From positions 248,001 through 312,000 of the forward strand of contig JAFKAC010000031.1 in assembly GCA_025766275.1 (NCBI GenBank): DNA of 64,000 bases, given 5' to 3'. A program made the translations under genes and the position numbers. Positions 10,501-22,724 of this stretch are shown piece after piece; position 1 is the stretch's first letter, and the number at the start of each line of letters is the position of its first letter. The DNA is from Lactarius indigo (taxonomy: Eukaryota > Basidiomycota > Agaricomycetes > Russulales > Russulaceae). The notes beneath the pieces were generated by a model that worked only from the letters and a program-made list of their open reading frames with translations, was not told where the DNA came from and did no database searches.

Positions 10501-13500
10501 ATGAGTGTCCCACAACGTAAGCTCGAGAATTCTCTGTACTTGCCTCCTGCTAGCTAGGTGCGGCAGTCTCAATCTCTTGTTGACAGAATCTATCCACGAA
10601 ATCGATTCCTTCATCGCCTGATTCCCAGCATTTAATCTTAGCATTACCTCGATCTCATCCTCACCGCGCCAGTATCTACAGTCTAGCTACGGCGCGATTC
10701 GATCGCTATAAGCTGTCAAATCAAATGGATGACCTCGACAAGACAATTCTTCATTTGACAGAATCGGTACTCCTCCAACCCTGGTCTCTTCCAGGACCGA
10801 AACCAACCATCCTTTTAATCTTTCTCAATCTCGCTGTCGCACTTTACTTACGCTCGAGTGATTCCGGGCAGCCAGAAGATGCCACTTACTCAGCCAAATA
10901 CCTCCGCCATCTTCGAGACCAGCCTCTTGAAACGTTCGGGTTCCCGCGTTCTCTAGTCACATTATCACTCCTGGACGCACTTAGCCGTTCGAGTGAAGTT
11001 GGACGCTGGAAACGTGATGCAAGAAATCAGAGAGATGGCAGTCCTCTGCCACGAACTCCTCGCCTCTGAGTCGGACGTGTCTGAAGGCGACACCACTCAC
11101 GCCGTCACACTCATTTATGAGATAGCTGTTCCTAAACTCCGTGTGGGGGTCATGGATCAACCACTAGACCAAGTAATCGAGTGCCTGCGAGCCGCGAGGA
11201 TACACAAACCAGATCTGCGCGGGGTTGGCTTTGCTCTTGTCCTTTCTCTCGCCATTCGTTATTTTATGACTTTCGTGAACGATGACTATGAAGAGGCAGC
11301 ATCTGTCATGGACGAAATGACCGCTTTCAGTCCCCCAGATGAAGAAAGTGATGACGAACTCGCGGCCATAGCTCAGGGGCTCGTGACAATGCTAACGATA
11401 GCGCGATCGATGGTGCACCAGACCCCGGAAAATTCGGAAGAGGCAATACATCGCGTCTCCACCACCCTTAACTCAGCTCCTATCGAAAAACCCGAACTTC
11501 TTCTGGCTAAAGTCTTAGAGAACACCGCAAAGCAGCGTAATCCGAGACTTCGGTTCCATCGAATGCCTCGACGCATCATCCAACGATGACGATTCACCAT
11601 TTTCTCAGCCAGTCGTGTCCTGTCGGGGGGAATGATGAACAGGAACCTGAATACGGTTTGAGGAAGGAGTCGAAGCTCCTCGAAGGACTTCTTTCCAAGA
11701 TCCGTGACTGTGGCACAACAACTGACATAGAAGAAGTTATCGAAAACGGACGAGCTATACTTGCTTCGTCCGATCCGAGACGTCCCGGTCCATTTACATT
11801 TCACCCTTTCGACCTATTCGGCCAGATCCTCTTTGTCGGTTTTCGGCAGTACAAAGAATATGAAGTACCTCGACGAGTCGATTAGCATGAGCCGTCGAGC
11901 TCTTGAGTTTCCGTCAGCGTATCTCATCGGCGGCCCGGTGATCATTCTCTCGCTTGCCTTGTCTTTTCTCACCCGCTTCGCGTCTTTGCCAAGTCACTGC
12001 ATACAAGACCTAGATGAAGGGTTGAAACTACTCTCCCAAGGTGCAAATCTTGGACATGGAAGCCTGCCCATTCGAGTTCAGCTTGCATCGCTGTGGGCAA
12101 GTTATGCGCGATCGACCCAGCACTCCACTGTCTCTGCCGCATATGAGAGTGCCTTGTCATTGATGCAAAACGCGCTTCTTTTTGCACCAACTTTGCAGCT
12201 CCAGCACGTCATTCTAGCCAAGTCTTTTCACCACTATCATGCAGTGCCGCTAGACTATGCGTCCTATCATATCGAGGTGGGTCGACTCAAAGAGGCAAGC
12301 CGAGACTCTTGAAAGAGGGAGAGCCTTACTCTGGTCAGAAATGCGTCACCTTCGGGCTTCAATCGATCAAGTCCTGCAGGCACACCCAAATTTAGCACAC
12401 AAGTTTGCGGAGGTGAACAGAGACCTTGAGAAGCTCACCAAGTCCTATCCCTCCAAGCCTCGACTTGAATGGAGCCGATGACCTCACAGTAGAGGACCCG
12501 TTCGGTCGTCTCCTGACGGAGCAACGTAGGCTTTTGAATGAACGCAACGAGCTCATTTCTCAAATTCAAGCACTACCGGGCTTCGACAACTTCATGACAT
12601 CTCCACCAGTTCGACACACTCTGTTCTGCCGCCTCTCCTGGTCCCGTCATTATGATAAATCACTTCCAGTTGGCGCTCAGACATCCTGATCCTTCTTCAC
12701 AATACGTCTCCCTCTCTCATCCCGACTCCTGACGACTTCTTTGGTCGTGCGAGTGCATTGAGGGATGACCTATTGGATGCGCGGAACAAACATGGGCCCG
12801 ATTCAGGATCATTACAACCACAGTCCTAAAGCACGTTCTCAAGGAGCTTTACGACCTCGTTGGAAAACCTGTCATCGACAGACTTCGTCAACTGAAGGTA
12901 CCAGAGCAATCCCGTGTCTGGTGGTGTCCGACCTCTGTCTTCTGTTCCTTACCCCTTCACGCCATGGGTCCAATCCCGTCACATGACGGTGCCAAGGACG
13001 AGCGGTATTTCTCAGACCTCTACATCCCTTCTTATACGCCAACACTCTCCGCGCTCATCCCAGAACCTGACCACCGTGAGTCAGACTCGCACACTTCGGA
13101 CCCTCTTTCGTTACTCCTTGTGGCACATTTAGACTGTGCCTTTGTCACCGTCAGAGGCGTGCCAAGATGTTGACGTGATACAGGCACTCAATACGCAGTC
13201 TTCGAGTAACAAGTCTCATTTCAGAAGGTGCAACGGCTATTTCAGCTCTGGATGGCCTTCAGGACCACCAATTTGTCCACTTTGCGTGTCACGGAACGTT
13301 AGAAGCTAGTAAACCATTTGACGCCGGATTCGATGCTTCATGGGAACGAGCGCCTCACTCTACTCGACATTGTACGGTCTCGTGCTCCTAGCTGCCGAAT
13401 TTGCGTTCCTGGCGGCTTGCCACACGGCTGAGCCGACCGACGGAAGTTCCGCTGACTGAGGGCTTGCACCTGGCTGCTGCAGTGCAGTACTGTGGGTTCC

Positions 13501-13719
13501 GGAGCGTGGTCGGGAACAATGTGGGCAATGGCGGATGAGGATGGTCCGGACCTGGCAAAGCACTTCTATAAGTCGATGTTCCAGAGAAGAGAACGAGGAG
13601 AGCCGGTACCACACTATAAGCAATCTGCCGGAGCGCTTCGAGACGCTGTGAAGAAGCTGCGGAAAAAGAGAGGGATTACCCTTGAGAGGTGGGTGAATTT
13701 GGTTCATTACGGCGCATGA
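10501..13719 (+). pseudogene. TPR-CHAT protein, copy B (heavily frameshifted)
   Basis: ATG at 10501, 16-nt first coding exon 10501-10516, intron 10517-10586 (70 bp), body to the TGA ending at 13719. The frame breaks at least eight times; open pieces include 10725-11069, 10993-11589, 11761-12312, 12257-12481, 12426-12689, 12964-13173 and 13492-13719. A stop appears within 15 codons of the splice site because of an extra base near 10620. Readable family parts are TLERGRALLWSEMRHLRASI, the CHAT stretches VWWCPTSVFCSLPLHAMGP and FLAACHTAEPTDGSS (Cys kept), and the tail HYGA. A 53-bp intron at 13723-13775 follows the stop. First exon (MSVPQ) and CHAT end place it with C, D and G. A true pseudogene is the best reading, even allowing for assembly errors. 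Confidence 0.85.
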
Positions 13720-14321
13720 TCTGTGAGTTTCTGGGATTTGTTGGGTGGCTTTTATGCTTACCTCAGCATCCGTAGCAGTGCATGCAAGGTCTCAAATGCC
13801 ATTTGCGTGGGGAGGTGCTGCAGGTCAGGCTGTTATTCGATAATGGAAGAGTCTGGGCTGGATGTCTTACTAATAAGTCCGAGAATGGGTATGTACGATC
13901 GTGGGATTGAGTACGAGAAATGCGTGGTTGACCAGGAGCGTAAGCCTGGAGGATGGTTAAACAGAGACGGAGGCGTGCGGCGACTAGTGAAGAAAGCGAG
14001 TTGTGACGTGCTTCATCCCAGGGCGGCACCGGTCACCGGCCACCAGAATTCCCTATTTGTCCTGAACAAATTAAGGTGAGTGTTCCCCGTCAGGCCGATG
14101 CTGTCTTTTCATGGCGGTTCCTGGACTCGTGTAGTAACTTAAGTAGTGGGCTAGGACAGACGCCCACAGTCGTGTGAAAATATAGGCTGTGCAGTGGTCC
14201 GTTGTATTTCCATGCGTATGCTAGCTAGTCGTGGCCACAACTTGTGACCTGCAACTTTCTTCCTTTGTCGTCGCCTTAACAACCCCGTAGTTCACCTTCC
14301 AATTCTCGGGCTCTTTTGATC
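13720..14321. other. Spacer between CHAT B and C
   Basis: Holds the 3' UTR intron of copy B (13723-13775) and the upstream region of copy C, including the conserved element at 14163-14190. No gene is supported. Confidence 0.5.
14163..14190 (+). promoter_or_regulatory. Conserved upstream element of CHAT copy C
   Basis: CCCACAGTCGTGTGAAAATA then TAGGCTGTG, about 150 bp before the ATG at 14322. Contains the inverted repeat CACAG-TC-GTGTG (one mismatch) at 14165-14176, as in G and H. Confidence 0.5.
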
Positions 14322-17300
14322 ATGATTGGTTCACAGCGTGAGTCGTCCAGAACTTCTGTGCTCGCATTTGCTAACTGGTTTAAATATCTTGTTGACAGAA
14401 TCTATGCACGAAATCGATTCCTCCATAACTAGTTCCCAGCATTTGCTCTCAGCACTACCCCGATTTCACCCTCTTCGCCCTGCCTGTGCCTGTATTCTAG
14501 CTAAGGAGCGATTAGATCGCTATACGCTATCAAATCAAAAGAGTGACCTCGACAAGACAATTATTCACTTAACCGAATCAATACTCCTCCAGTCCTTGGC
14601 TTGGCCAGAATCCGGATCCAACATCTTTCTATTTTTCTTCAACCTCGCGAGCGCACTTTACTTGCGCGCGAACAAGTACAAGCAACCAGAAGACGCCACT
14701 TACTCAGCCAAATACCTCCGCCATCTTCGAGACCTGCCTCTTGAAGAGTTCGGGTTACCGCGCCATCTATTCACATTGAGGCTCAGTTGATGCATTGGCT
14801 ATTCAAGTGGAGTTGGAGGCTGGAAATATGATGCAGAACATTGGGGAGATGGCGGACCTCTGTCGCGAACTCCTCACCTCCGAGTCGGATGTGTCTGAAG
14901 GCGACACCACTCGCTCCGTCACACTCATTTTTGAAGCAGCTCTTTCTAAAATCCGTCTGAGGGCCCCGGATCAGCCATTGGATAAACTTATCGAAGTGCC
15001 TACGTGTGGCGAGGATGCACAAACCAGGACTGCCAGGCGCTCGCTATGCCCTTGCCAGTGTGTCTCGTCACTCGCTATTGTATGACTTTTGGGGATGATG
15101 ATTATGGGGAAGCTGTGTCCGTCCTGGACGAAATTATCACCTCCAGTTCCCCCGGAAACAGTCAGGATGAATTCGGTAGCTGACGCTCAACAGCTCGTAA
15201 TAGAGCTGATGATGATCCGATCGACGATGGTCCGGACGCCGGAACGTTCAGAGGAGGCAATACACCGCGCTCGTACCTCCCTCATCTCACTTCCTGCTGA
15301 AAAGGCTTCTCCTAGTTCTGGCCAGGGTCTTTGAGCATACCTCAGAACGGCGTGTTGATTACTTCGGTTCCGTCGAAGGCCTCGAAGCGTCGTCCAGCAA
15401 ATCACTTTTGTCTCAGTCCGCGGTGTCCATAGAGGGACACGATAATAGGAATGGGAAGGACCCGGAGTCTCTGGGGGGACTTCTCTCCAGGATCCACAAT
15501 AATGATACAATCGACATAGAAGATGCTATTGAAATCGGACGAACCATATTTGCTTCATCTGACACACACCATCCTTTTCCGTTTCTTCGTTTCGAAGCAT
15601 TCAGCCAGATCCTCTATGAGGGGTTCCGGCGCACAAAGAAGCTCGAGTTCATCGACGAGTCGATTAGCATAAGTCGTCAAGCTCTCAAGTTTCCGTCGGC
15701 ACAGCTTCGGCATCGGCTCTGAGGCGCTTTCCTCCCTTGCCGTGTCTCTTGTCTCCCGCTTTATATCTTTTCCAGGGCACCACACCCAAGACTTGGATGA
15801 AGCGATGAAACTATTCTCCCAAGGTACCAACCACGCACATGGGAGCCTGCCCTTTCGAGTCCGGCTTGCATCCTTGTGGGCAGGTTATGCGAGATATACT
15901 CGACACTCCTCCGTCTCTGCTGCATATGAAAAGGCCATGTCGTTGATGCAAAATACGCTTCTCTTTGCACCAACTTTGCCGCTACAGCATACCACTCTGG
16001 CCAAGACGTCTCATGATGCTCATGTGATGCCGCTGGACTATGCGTCCTATCATATCGAGTCGGGTCAACTCAAGGAGGCAGTCGAGACTCTTGAAAGAGG
16101 GAGAGCATTACTCTGGTCCGAGATGCGTCACCTTCGTGCTTCTGTAGACCAACTTCCCGAGACAGACCCTGATTTAGGACACAAGCTTGCGGCAGTTAAC
16201 CTAGACCTCGAGGAGCTCTCAAAGTCCATCTCTCCAAGCCTCGACTTGAAAGGTGCCGATGACTTCACGGTAGAGGACCCGTTCGGTCGTCTTCTGCTGA
16301 AGCAACGTACGCTTTTGAAGGAAAGCGATAGCCTCATTTCCCAAATTCGAGCCTTGCCAGGTTTCGACAGCTTCTTGACATCTCCGTCGTTCGACACACT
16401 CCGTTCCTCCGCCTCGTCTGGTCCTGTTATTATCATAAATCATTCCATATGGCGCTCTGATATCCTGATCCTTCTCCAAGACACCACCCTCTCACTCATC
16501 CCAACCCCTGACAATTTCTTTGATCGTGCGAGTGCATTAAAGGATAGCCTATTGGACGCGCGGAAAAAACACGGACCCGATTCAGACCATTATAACCAGA
16601 CCCTGGCGCATATCCTCACAGAGCTTTACAACCTCGTTGGCGAACCCGTCATCGACAGACTTCATCAACTGAAAGTTCCAGAGCAATCCCGTGTCTGGTG
16701 GTGTCCGACCTCGGTCTTCTGTTCCTTACCCCTCCACGCCATGGGCCCAATCCCATCACATGACGGCGCCGACGAGCGGTATTTCTTGGACCTCTATATT
16801 CCTTCTTATACTCCAACGCTCTCCGCGCTCATCCCAGAATCTGGCCGTGGTGAGCCAGGCTCACCTACTTCCGGCCTTCCTTCATTACTCCTCGTGGCAC
16901 ATTTTGACGTACCTTCTCCGGACGTGCCATTGTCAGAGGTGTGTGAAGACGTCAAGGTCATACAGGCACTCAATACGCGACTTCCGGTAAAGAGTCTTAT
17001 CTCAGGAGCTGCAACGAATACATCGGTTCTAGATGGCCTTCAGGACCACCAATTTGTCCATTTTGTATGTCACGGAAAGTTGGAGGCCAGTAAACCATTT
17101 GACGCCGGATTCGAGCTTCATGGGAACGAGCGCCTCACCCTACTCGACATTGTGCGGTCTCGGGTCCCCGCCGCCGAATTTGCCTTCCTGTCAGCTTGTC
17201 ACACGGCCGAGTTGACCGACGGAAGTTCCGCTGACGAGGGCTTGCACCTGGCTGCTGCAGTGCAGTACTGTGGGTTCCGGAGCGTGGTCGGAACAATGTG

Positions 17301-17496
17301 GGCGATGGCAAATGAGGATGGTCCGGACCTGGCAAAGTACTTCTATAAGTCGATGTTCCAGAGAAGAGAGCATGGGGAAACAGTACCATACTACAAGAGA
17401 TCTGCAGGGGCACTTCGAGACGCTGTGAGGAAGTTGCGGAAGAAGAGAGGGGTTACTCTCGAGCGTTGGGTGAATTTCGTTCATTATGGTGCATGA
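14322..17496 (+). pseudogene. TPR-CHAT protein, copy C (5' half frameshifted, CHAT half open)
   Basis: ATG at 14322, first exon 14322-14337, intron 14338-14398 (61 bp), then the body. Single extra bases break the frame near 14785, 14995, 15060 and 15176, with further breaks between 15330 and 15740. From 15742 to 17496 one frame stays open for 584 codons and includes the linker ETLERGRALLWSEMRHLRAS and a complete CHAT domain with VHFVCHG and FLSACHTAE, so both proposed catalytic residues are present. The tail is WVNFVHYGA; a 67-bp intron at 17506-17572 follows the stop. An internal start could in principle make a CHAT-only protein, but nothing in the sequence shows this. Subfamily with B, D and G. 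Confidence 0.85.
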
Positions 17497-19277
17497 TCTG
17501 CCAGTGTGAGTTTCCCCGGCCTGGATTTGTTGGATGTGGTCTCCATGCTTACTGCCTCAGGCTGTTTCATAGCAGTGCGTACAAGGTCTCGACCCCATAT
17601 GCGTGGGGTGGTAGTGGGAGTCAGACTGTCATAAGTTCGGACTGGATTCATTCTATAAGGTTAAGGACGATGACAGTATGTATATACGAACTGCCAGGAC
17701 CATTTTGCTCTGTCGCCCGTCGCTGCGAAGTTGTTCTCTGGAGAAAGACAGTAGTTTGATGATTCATTACAGCAGCAGAGGACGCAAAATCGATCGGATC
17801 TACTGTCAAGGCTCAGGAACTGCTCGGTTTTGGCCAGGGTGTAGACTCACGGAACACAAGAGGTTGCCCGATGAGAAGATCAAAGTGACGACAATCAACG
17901 CTCAGAGTGGTGGCACGGTGCGAACAAGATGTCCCATGCAGCCTGATGCAGAGCTTGCCATGCGGGAAGAGGGCACCCAAAGGACCCCATTACACCACAA
18001 TACTATGCTCATACTCTTCCTTGGTACATACCAGTCTGGTTCAGAACCAATCCCGCACATGAAATTTAGTGCTGGCACAGTATGTCTGAGTCATCACTGG
18101 CATGTCACTCTCCACTCTCCGTTCTCATCACTTCGTGTTGCAAATATCTACACACATCCAACGTCCGATTCCGCCCACTAATTGGGATATTTAGTGATCG
18201 TTAGGTAGCCCTGAACTTCCAGTCATGCTCGTCCTTGAGTCACGAGATCATAAGAGGCTCAAAGCAGTGGTTGTCAACGGGAAAGTCGAAGAAGCCCTGG
18301 ACCTGCCTGGTGGGTAGATCTATGGTACAGAGACGGCCGGCATATTGGCAACAAACTTGGTGCCGGCGGGTATGCGGCTCTTGTCCTTTCTTTTCATAGG
18401 GATAGCACAGGACGGCGGTGTTTATTCAGCAGGAGAAAGGACCCTTTCACGCGGAAACGAGGAAAAGAAGCTCCATCAAGTGGTCGTTGAGGTTGCGATA
18501 GGAAAAGCGGAGGATAAAGGTGCCCTTGTCGCAAACAGACTCCGAGACTTTGATATTGATCTTCCAATTCAAAAATATTGTGATCGTGCACGAAGCGGGG
18601 GGGGTGGCATAGACTGGTTCGGGGCTGCGCGGGAAAGACTGCAGCTCACCGCTCGACTACAACAGCGAGCCCCGGATGGCGGTTGCCTTGCCGGGGAATG
18701 AGGGAGTTACAATTGGGCGGCTGGAATAATAGATGCAAGACGAGATGCACCAGCAAGAAATTTTATGGAGTCGAACATCAGGAGTGCGTCCTGAGGTAAA
18801 AGAAAAGCAGCCCTGCCAACTGGGTTTCATCCCGTGCTTATTTGTCCCAAGCAAATAAGGTAGTCGGGCCGGGTTGCCACTCGGAGCGGTAGTTTGCGGT
18901 AATGCGCCTCGTCCTCATGCCAGTGAGCAGACCGGTGTCAGTCATTTAAGTTGCACTGCCAGTAAACTTGCCTAGCCGTTTTCCCTTTCGCAGAAGTTGA
19001 CAGGCATATCGCTGTCTGTGGGTTCGGCACCTGTAATAAAGCCCGCAATCATCTAGGAATGTACCGTAGACTCTGTGTCTCCTATTGATACCTTCATGCT
19101 TCTATTTGATACACGTGCTCAAGGCGCTTGTTGCCTTTCCCAGTGTGTTACAAATATTTGAATTGTGGTCGCCGAGGAGGGGACCCATCTGTTACTTTCG
19201 TCGTTCTTTCTCCTCGATCATCCGAGCTATCGCCCTCACCAACCCGTGGGTTACCTCTGGTCCTCGAGAATCTGAGT
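17497..19277. other. Spacer between CHAT C and D
   Basis: After the 3' UTR intron of C there is DNA similar to the 3' flanks of D and G (blocks CATATGCGTGGGGT and AGTTCGGACTGGAT). From about 18200 to 18900 open frames exist on both strands, with no family motif I recognise. GGGACCCATCTGTTAC near 19180 is the shared upstream block of copy D, about 98 bp before its ATG. Confidence 0.45.
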
Positions 19278-22200
19278 ATGTCCATCCCACAACGTAAGTC
19301 ATTGATATCCTCTCGGTCTTTCTGTGCGCACCCTCTGTTAACTGGTTAGATCTCGATTCCTTGTACACAGAATACATCCACAAACTTAATTTCACCATCT
19401 CTTATCTGCAATACACTCTCTCTTCATCACCCCGATTATATCGTCATCGAATTAATCATCTTTCCAAGCTGTCCACTGCACTGTTTGAACGCCACGTACT
19501 GTCAAACGATAAGGATGACCTGGACAAGTCAATTCTTCATTTGACCGAGGTTGTACTCATCCAACCCTGTCGTTACCCGTCGGTACCCGTTCCAAATGTC
19601 CTTGAAGCTTTGCTTTTTCTCGCCCTTGCACTTCTAAGGCGCTCGGATGAGTTCAAGCAACCTAATGATGTCGCTTCTGCAGTCGAATACCTCCGCCATC
19701 TTCGAGACCAGCCTCACGAGGCGTTCAGGCTCCCGCACCATGGAGTCACAACATCGCTCGTGGAAGCCTTGGCACTTCAAGTGGAGTTGGGAGCCGGCAA
19801 TGTGATGCACAACATTGAGGAGATGGCAATGCTCTGTCGCGAACTCCTCACCTTGGGTAGATCCGAAGGAGACACCATCCGCTCCATCACACTCTTGGCA
19901 AGGGCGGTTGGATCAACGATTTCCCCAGAGGTCCTGGATCAGCCACTCGATCCAGTTATCGAAACCCTGCGGGAGGCAAGTACATGCAAAGATTTGCAAG
20001 ATGCGCGCTTGGCCCTTGCTCATTCTCTTGGCTGTCGCTATTTTTTGACCTATGCGAGCGAAGATTATGATGAGGCGGTATCCATCCTAGAAGAAATCAT
20101 TGGCTCCAACCCCTGTGAAAACATTTTCGCTACCCAAGCTCTTCAACTCGTCACGTACCTGGCGATGCTCCGATCACTGACGTACGAGACCCCGGAATAT
20201 TCGGAGGAGGCAATATATCGCACTCAGGCCTTCCTCAGCTCTTCTCTGGAAGAACCCTCTGGTATTATCATCGCTCGTCTCCTGGAAAACGGAGCAAAGC
20301 AGCGTTTCCGTTTCTTCGGCTCCGCCAACAGCCTTGAAGGGGCACGTTCTGACCATTCGTCATCATCTCAGCCAGCGGGGGACTCATTGGCAGATAGGTA
20401 TTTTCGAGTCCACCAGAGGGGAGAGGAGATGAAACTCCTTGAGGAACTCCTCTCCAAGATTCGCGACGGCAACATAACGGACATCGAAGAAGCTATCGAA
20501 CTTGGCCGAACATTGGTTGCTTCGTTTCGTCCTAGTGGCCGAGCGGCATTTTACCCTTTGCATGTATTAGCCGACATCCTCGCTGAAGGATTTCGACTCA
20601 CAGGGAAAATCGGCTATCTCGAGGAGTCTATTATCATTCATCGTCGTACTCTTGAATTCCCGTTGACACAGCCCGTCCGCCATATATTATGCCTCCACCT
20701 TTCCAGGTGTTTGATTACCCGTTCCCAGTGCGCTCCAGCTCGTCGTGTACAAGATGTGGACGAATCGGTGGAACTGCTATCGTTTGGAGCCAACGCTGAA
20801 CATGCAAGCCTACCCGACCGATTTCAGTTTGCGTGCTCGTGGGCGTATGTTGCGCGACATAGTCGTCACATTTCCGTTACGACTGCATATGAGAATGCCA
20901 TGTCGTTGATGCAAAACACCCTCCTTTTTGCGCCGACCCTGCAGCTACAGCACGACACACTCTCCGTAACGTGGGACTCCTCCCTTATGCTGCCATTGGA
21001 CTATGCGTCCTATCATATCGAGCTGGGTCAGCTCAAGGAGGCAGTCGAGACTCTTGAAAGGGGGAGAGCCTTACTCTGGTCCGAGATGCGTCACCTTCGT
21101 ACTTCAAACGATCAACTCCTCAAGGAAGACTCACATTTAGGACACATGTTTGCAGCAGTCAACAGAGACCTCGAAGCTCTTACCAAATCCATCTCTCCAA
21201 GCCTTGATTTGAACATAGATATTGACGGAGCCGAAGATCTCAGGGCGGTGGACTCGTTCGGTCGCCTTCTACTGAAACAACGTAGGCTCTTAAAGAAACG
21301 CGACGAGCTCATTTCGCAAATTCGAGATTTGCCGCGTTTCAAGAATTTCTGTAAAACACCATCTTTCGACACTCTCTGCTCTGCCGCGTCGTGCGGTCCT
21401 GTCATCATGATAAATCACTCTAGTTGGCATTCTGATATCTTGATCCTTCACAATACAAATCTCTCCCTCATCACCACCCCTAACGATTTCTATTTTCGTG
21501 CGAGATCATTGCAAGATGATTTATTGGACGCGCGAAACAAACACGGACCCGATTCGGATAGTTATAGTCAGATCCTAGAGCACATCCTCTCAGAGCTTTA
21601 CGACCTCATCGGCAAACCTGTCATTGATAAACTTCGTCAGTTGAATGTGCCAGAGCAATCCCGCGTATGGTGGTGTCCGACCTCGGTCTTCTGTTCCTTA
21701 CCCCTCCACGCCATGGGCCCAATCCCATCAGATAGCGGCGATAAGCAGTATTTCTTGGACCTCTATATCCCTTCTTATACTCCAACACTCTCAGCACTCG
21801 CCCCCCAATCTGACTATCGTGAACCAGGCTCACCTACTTCGGACCTTCCTTCATTACTTCTTGTGGCACATTTCAACGTGCCTTCGCCAGATGTGCCGTT
21901 GTCAGAGGTATGCGAAGACGTCAAGGTCGTGCAGGCGCTCACTACACGGCTTCCAGTAAAATGCCTTGTCTCAGAAGGTGCAACAACTGCGTCCGTGATA
22001 GATGGCCTTCGGGATCACCGATTTGTCCACTTTATATGTCACGGCACGTTGAAGGCTGGGAAGCCATTTGACGCCGGGTTCGAGCTTCATGGGAACGAGC
22101 GCCTCACCCTACTCGACATTGTGCGGTCGCGTCTCCCCGTCGCTGAGTTTGCGTTCCTCTCCGCCTGTCACACGGCTGAGTTGACCGACGGGAGCTCTGC

Positions 22201-22465
22201 TGACGAGGGCTTGCACCTGGCTGCTGCAGTGCAGTACTGTGGGTTCCGGAGCGTGGTCGGGACAATGTGGGCGATGGCAAATGAGGATGGTCCGGACCTG
22301 GCAAAGCACTTCTATAAGTCGATGTTTCAGAAAAGAGAGTATGGGGAAGCGGTACCATACTACAAGAGATCTGCAGGGGCACTTCGAGACGCGGTGAAGA
22401 AGTTGCGGAAGAAGAGAGGGGTTACTCTCGAGCGTTGGGTGAATTTCGTTCATTACGGCGCATGA
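19278..22465 (+). CDS. TPR-CHAT protein, copy D (intact, 1036 aa)
   Basis: Exon 1 is 19278-19293 (ATG, 16 nt, encodes MSIPQ plus one base), intron 19294-19370 (77 bp, GTAAGT...TACACAG), exon 2 19371-22465. The only CHAT copy here with an unbroken frame. Residues 1 to about 550 are helical TPR-like repeats (for example DDLDKSILHLTE, YLRHLRDQPHEAF). The linker ETLERGRALLWSEMRHLRTS is at about 560-580, and the CHAT domain runs from about 680 to 1036. The expected caspase-type dyad is His896 in HFICHG and Cys938 in FLSACHTAE; PLHAMGPIPS and SVVGTMWAM are further CHAT signatures. CHAT domains are proteases of the caspase/separase clan or their inactive relatives, often in immune or cell-death pathways. 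The substrate here is unknown. No signal peptide or membrane segment is seen. A 53-bp intron (22469-22521) sits three bases after the stop. It is probably the functional reference copy of the array. Confidence 0.92.
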
Positions 22466-22724
22466 TCTGTGAGTGTCAGTATTTGTTAGATGTGGTTTCC
22501 GCGCTTACTGGCTGTCCGTAGCAGTGCGTACAAGAGGTCGAGCTCAAATTTTATACTAGTTGTCATGTGGAATGCGTTAGTGTATTACGGTTATGAGGTG
22601 TTCGGACTTAGGTCCATAGGATGGCCGTGTGTTATCAGTACATGAAACCTGGAGCCATCATACATCGCTGCCAGTTATAAGGGTGATGTCTATTGTTAGG
22701 GTAACGCAGTCGGTGTTAATTAGA

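Noticed and set aside
17678..18701. Plus-strand frames of 167 and 118 codons between CHAT C and D
   Set aside because: No recognisable motif. The first overlaps the 3' flank shared by C and G, which is not open there.
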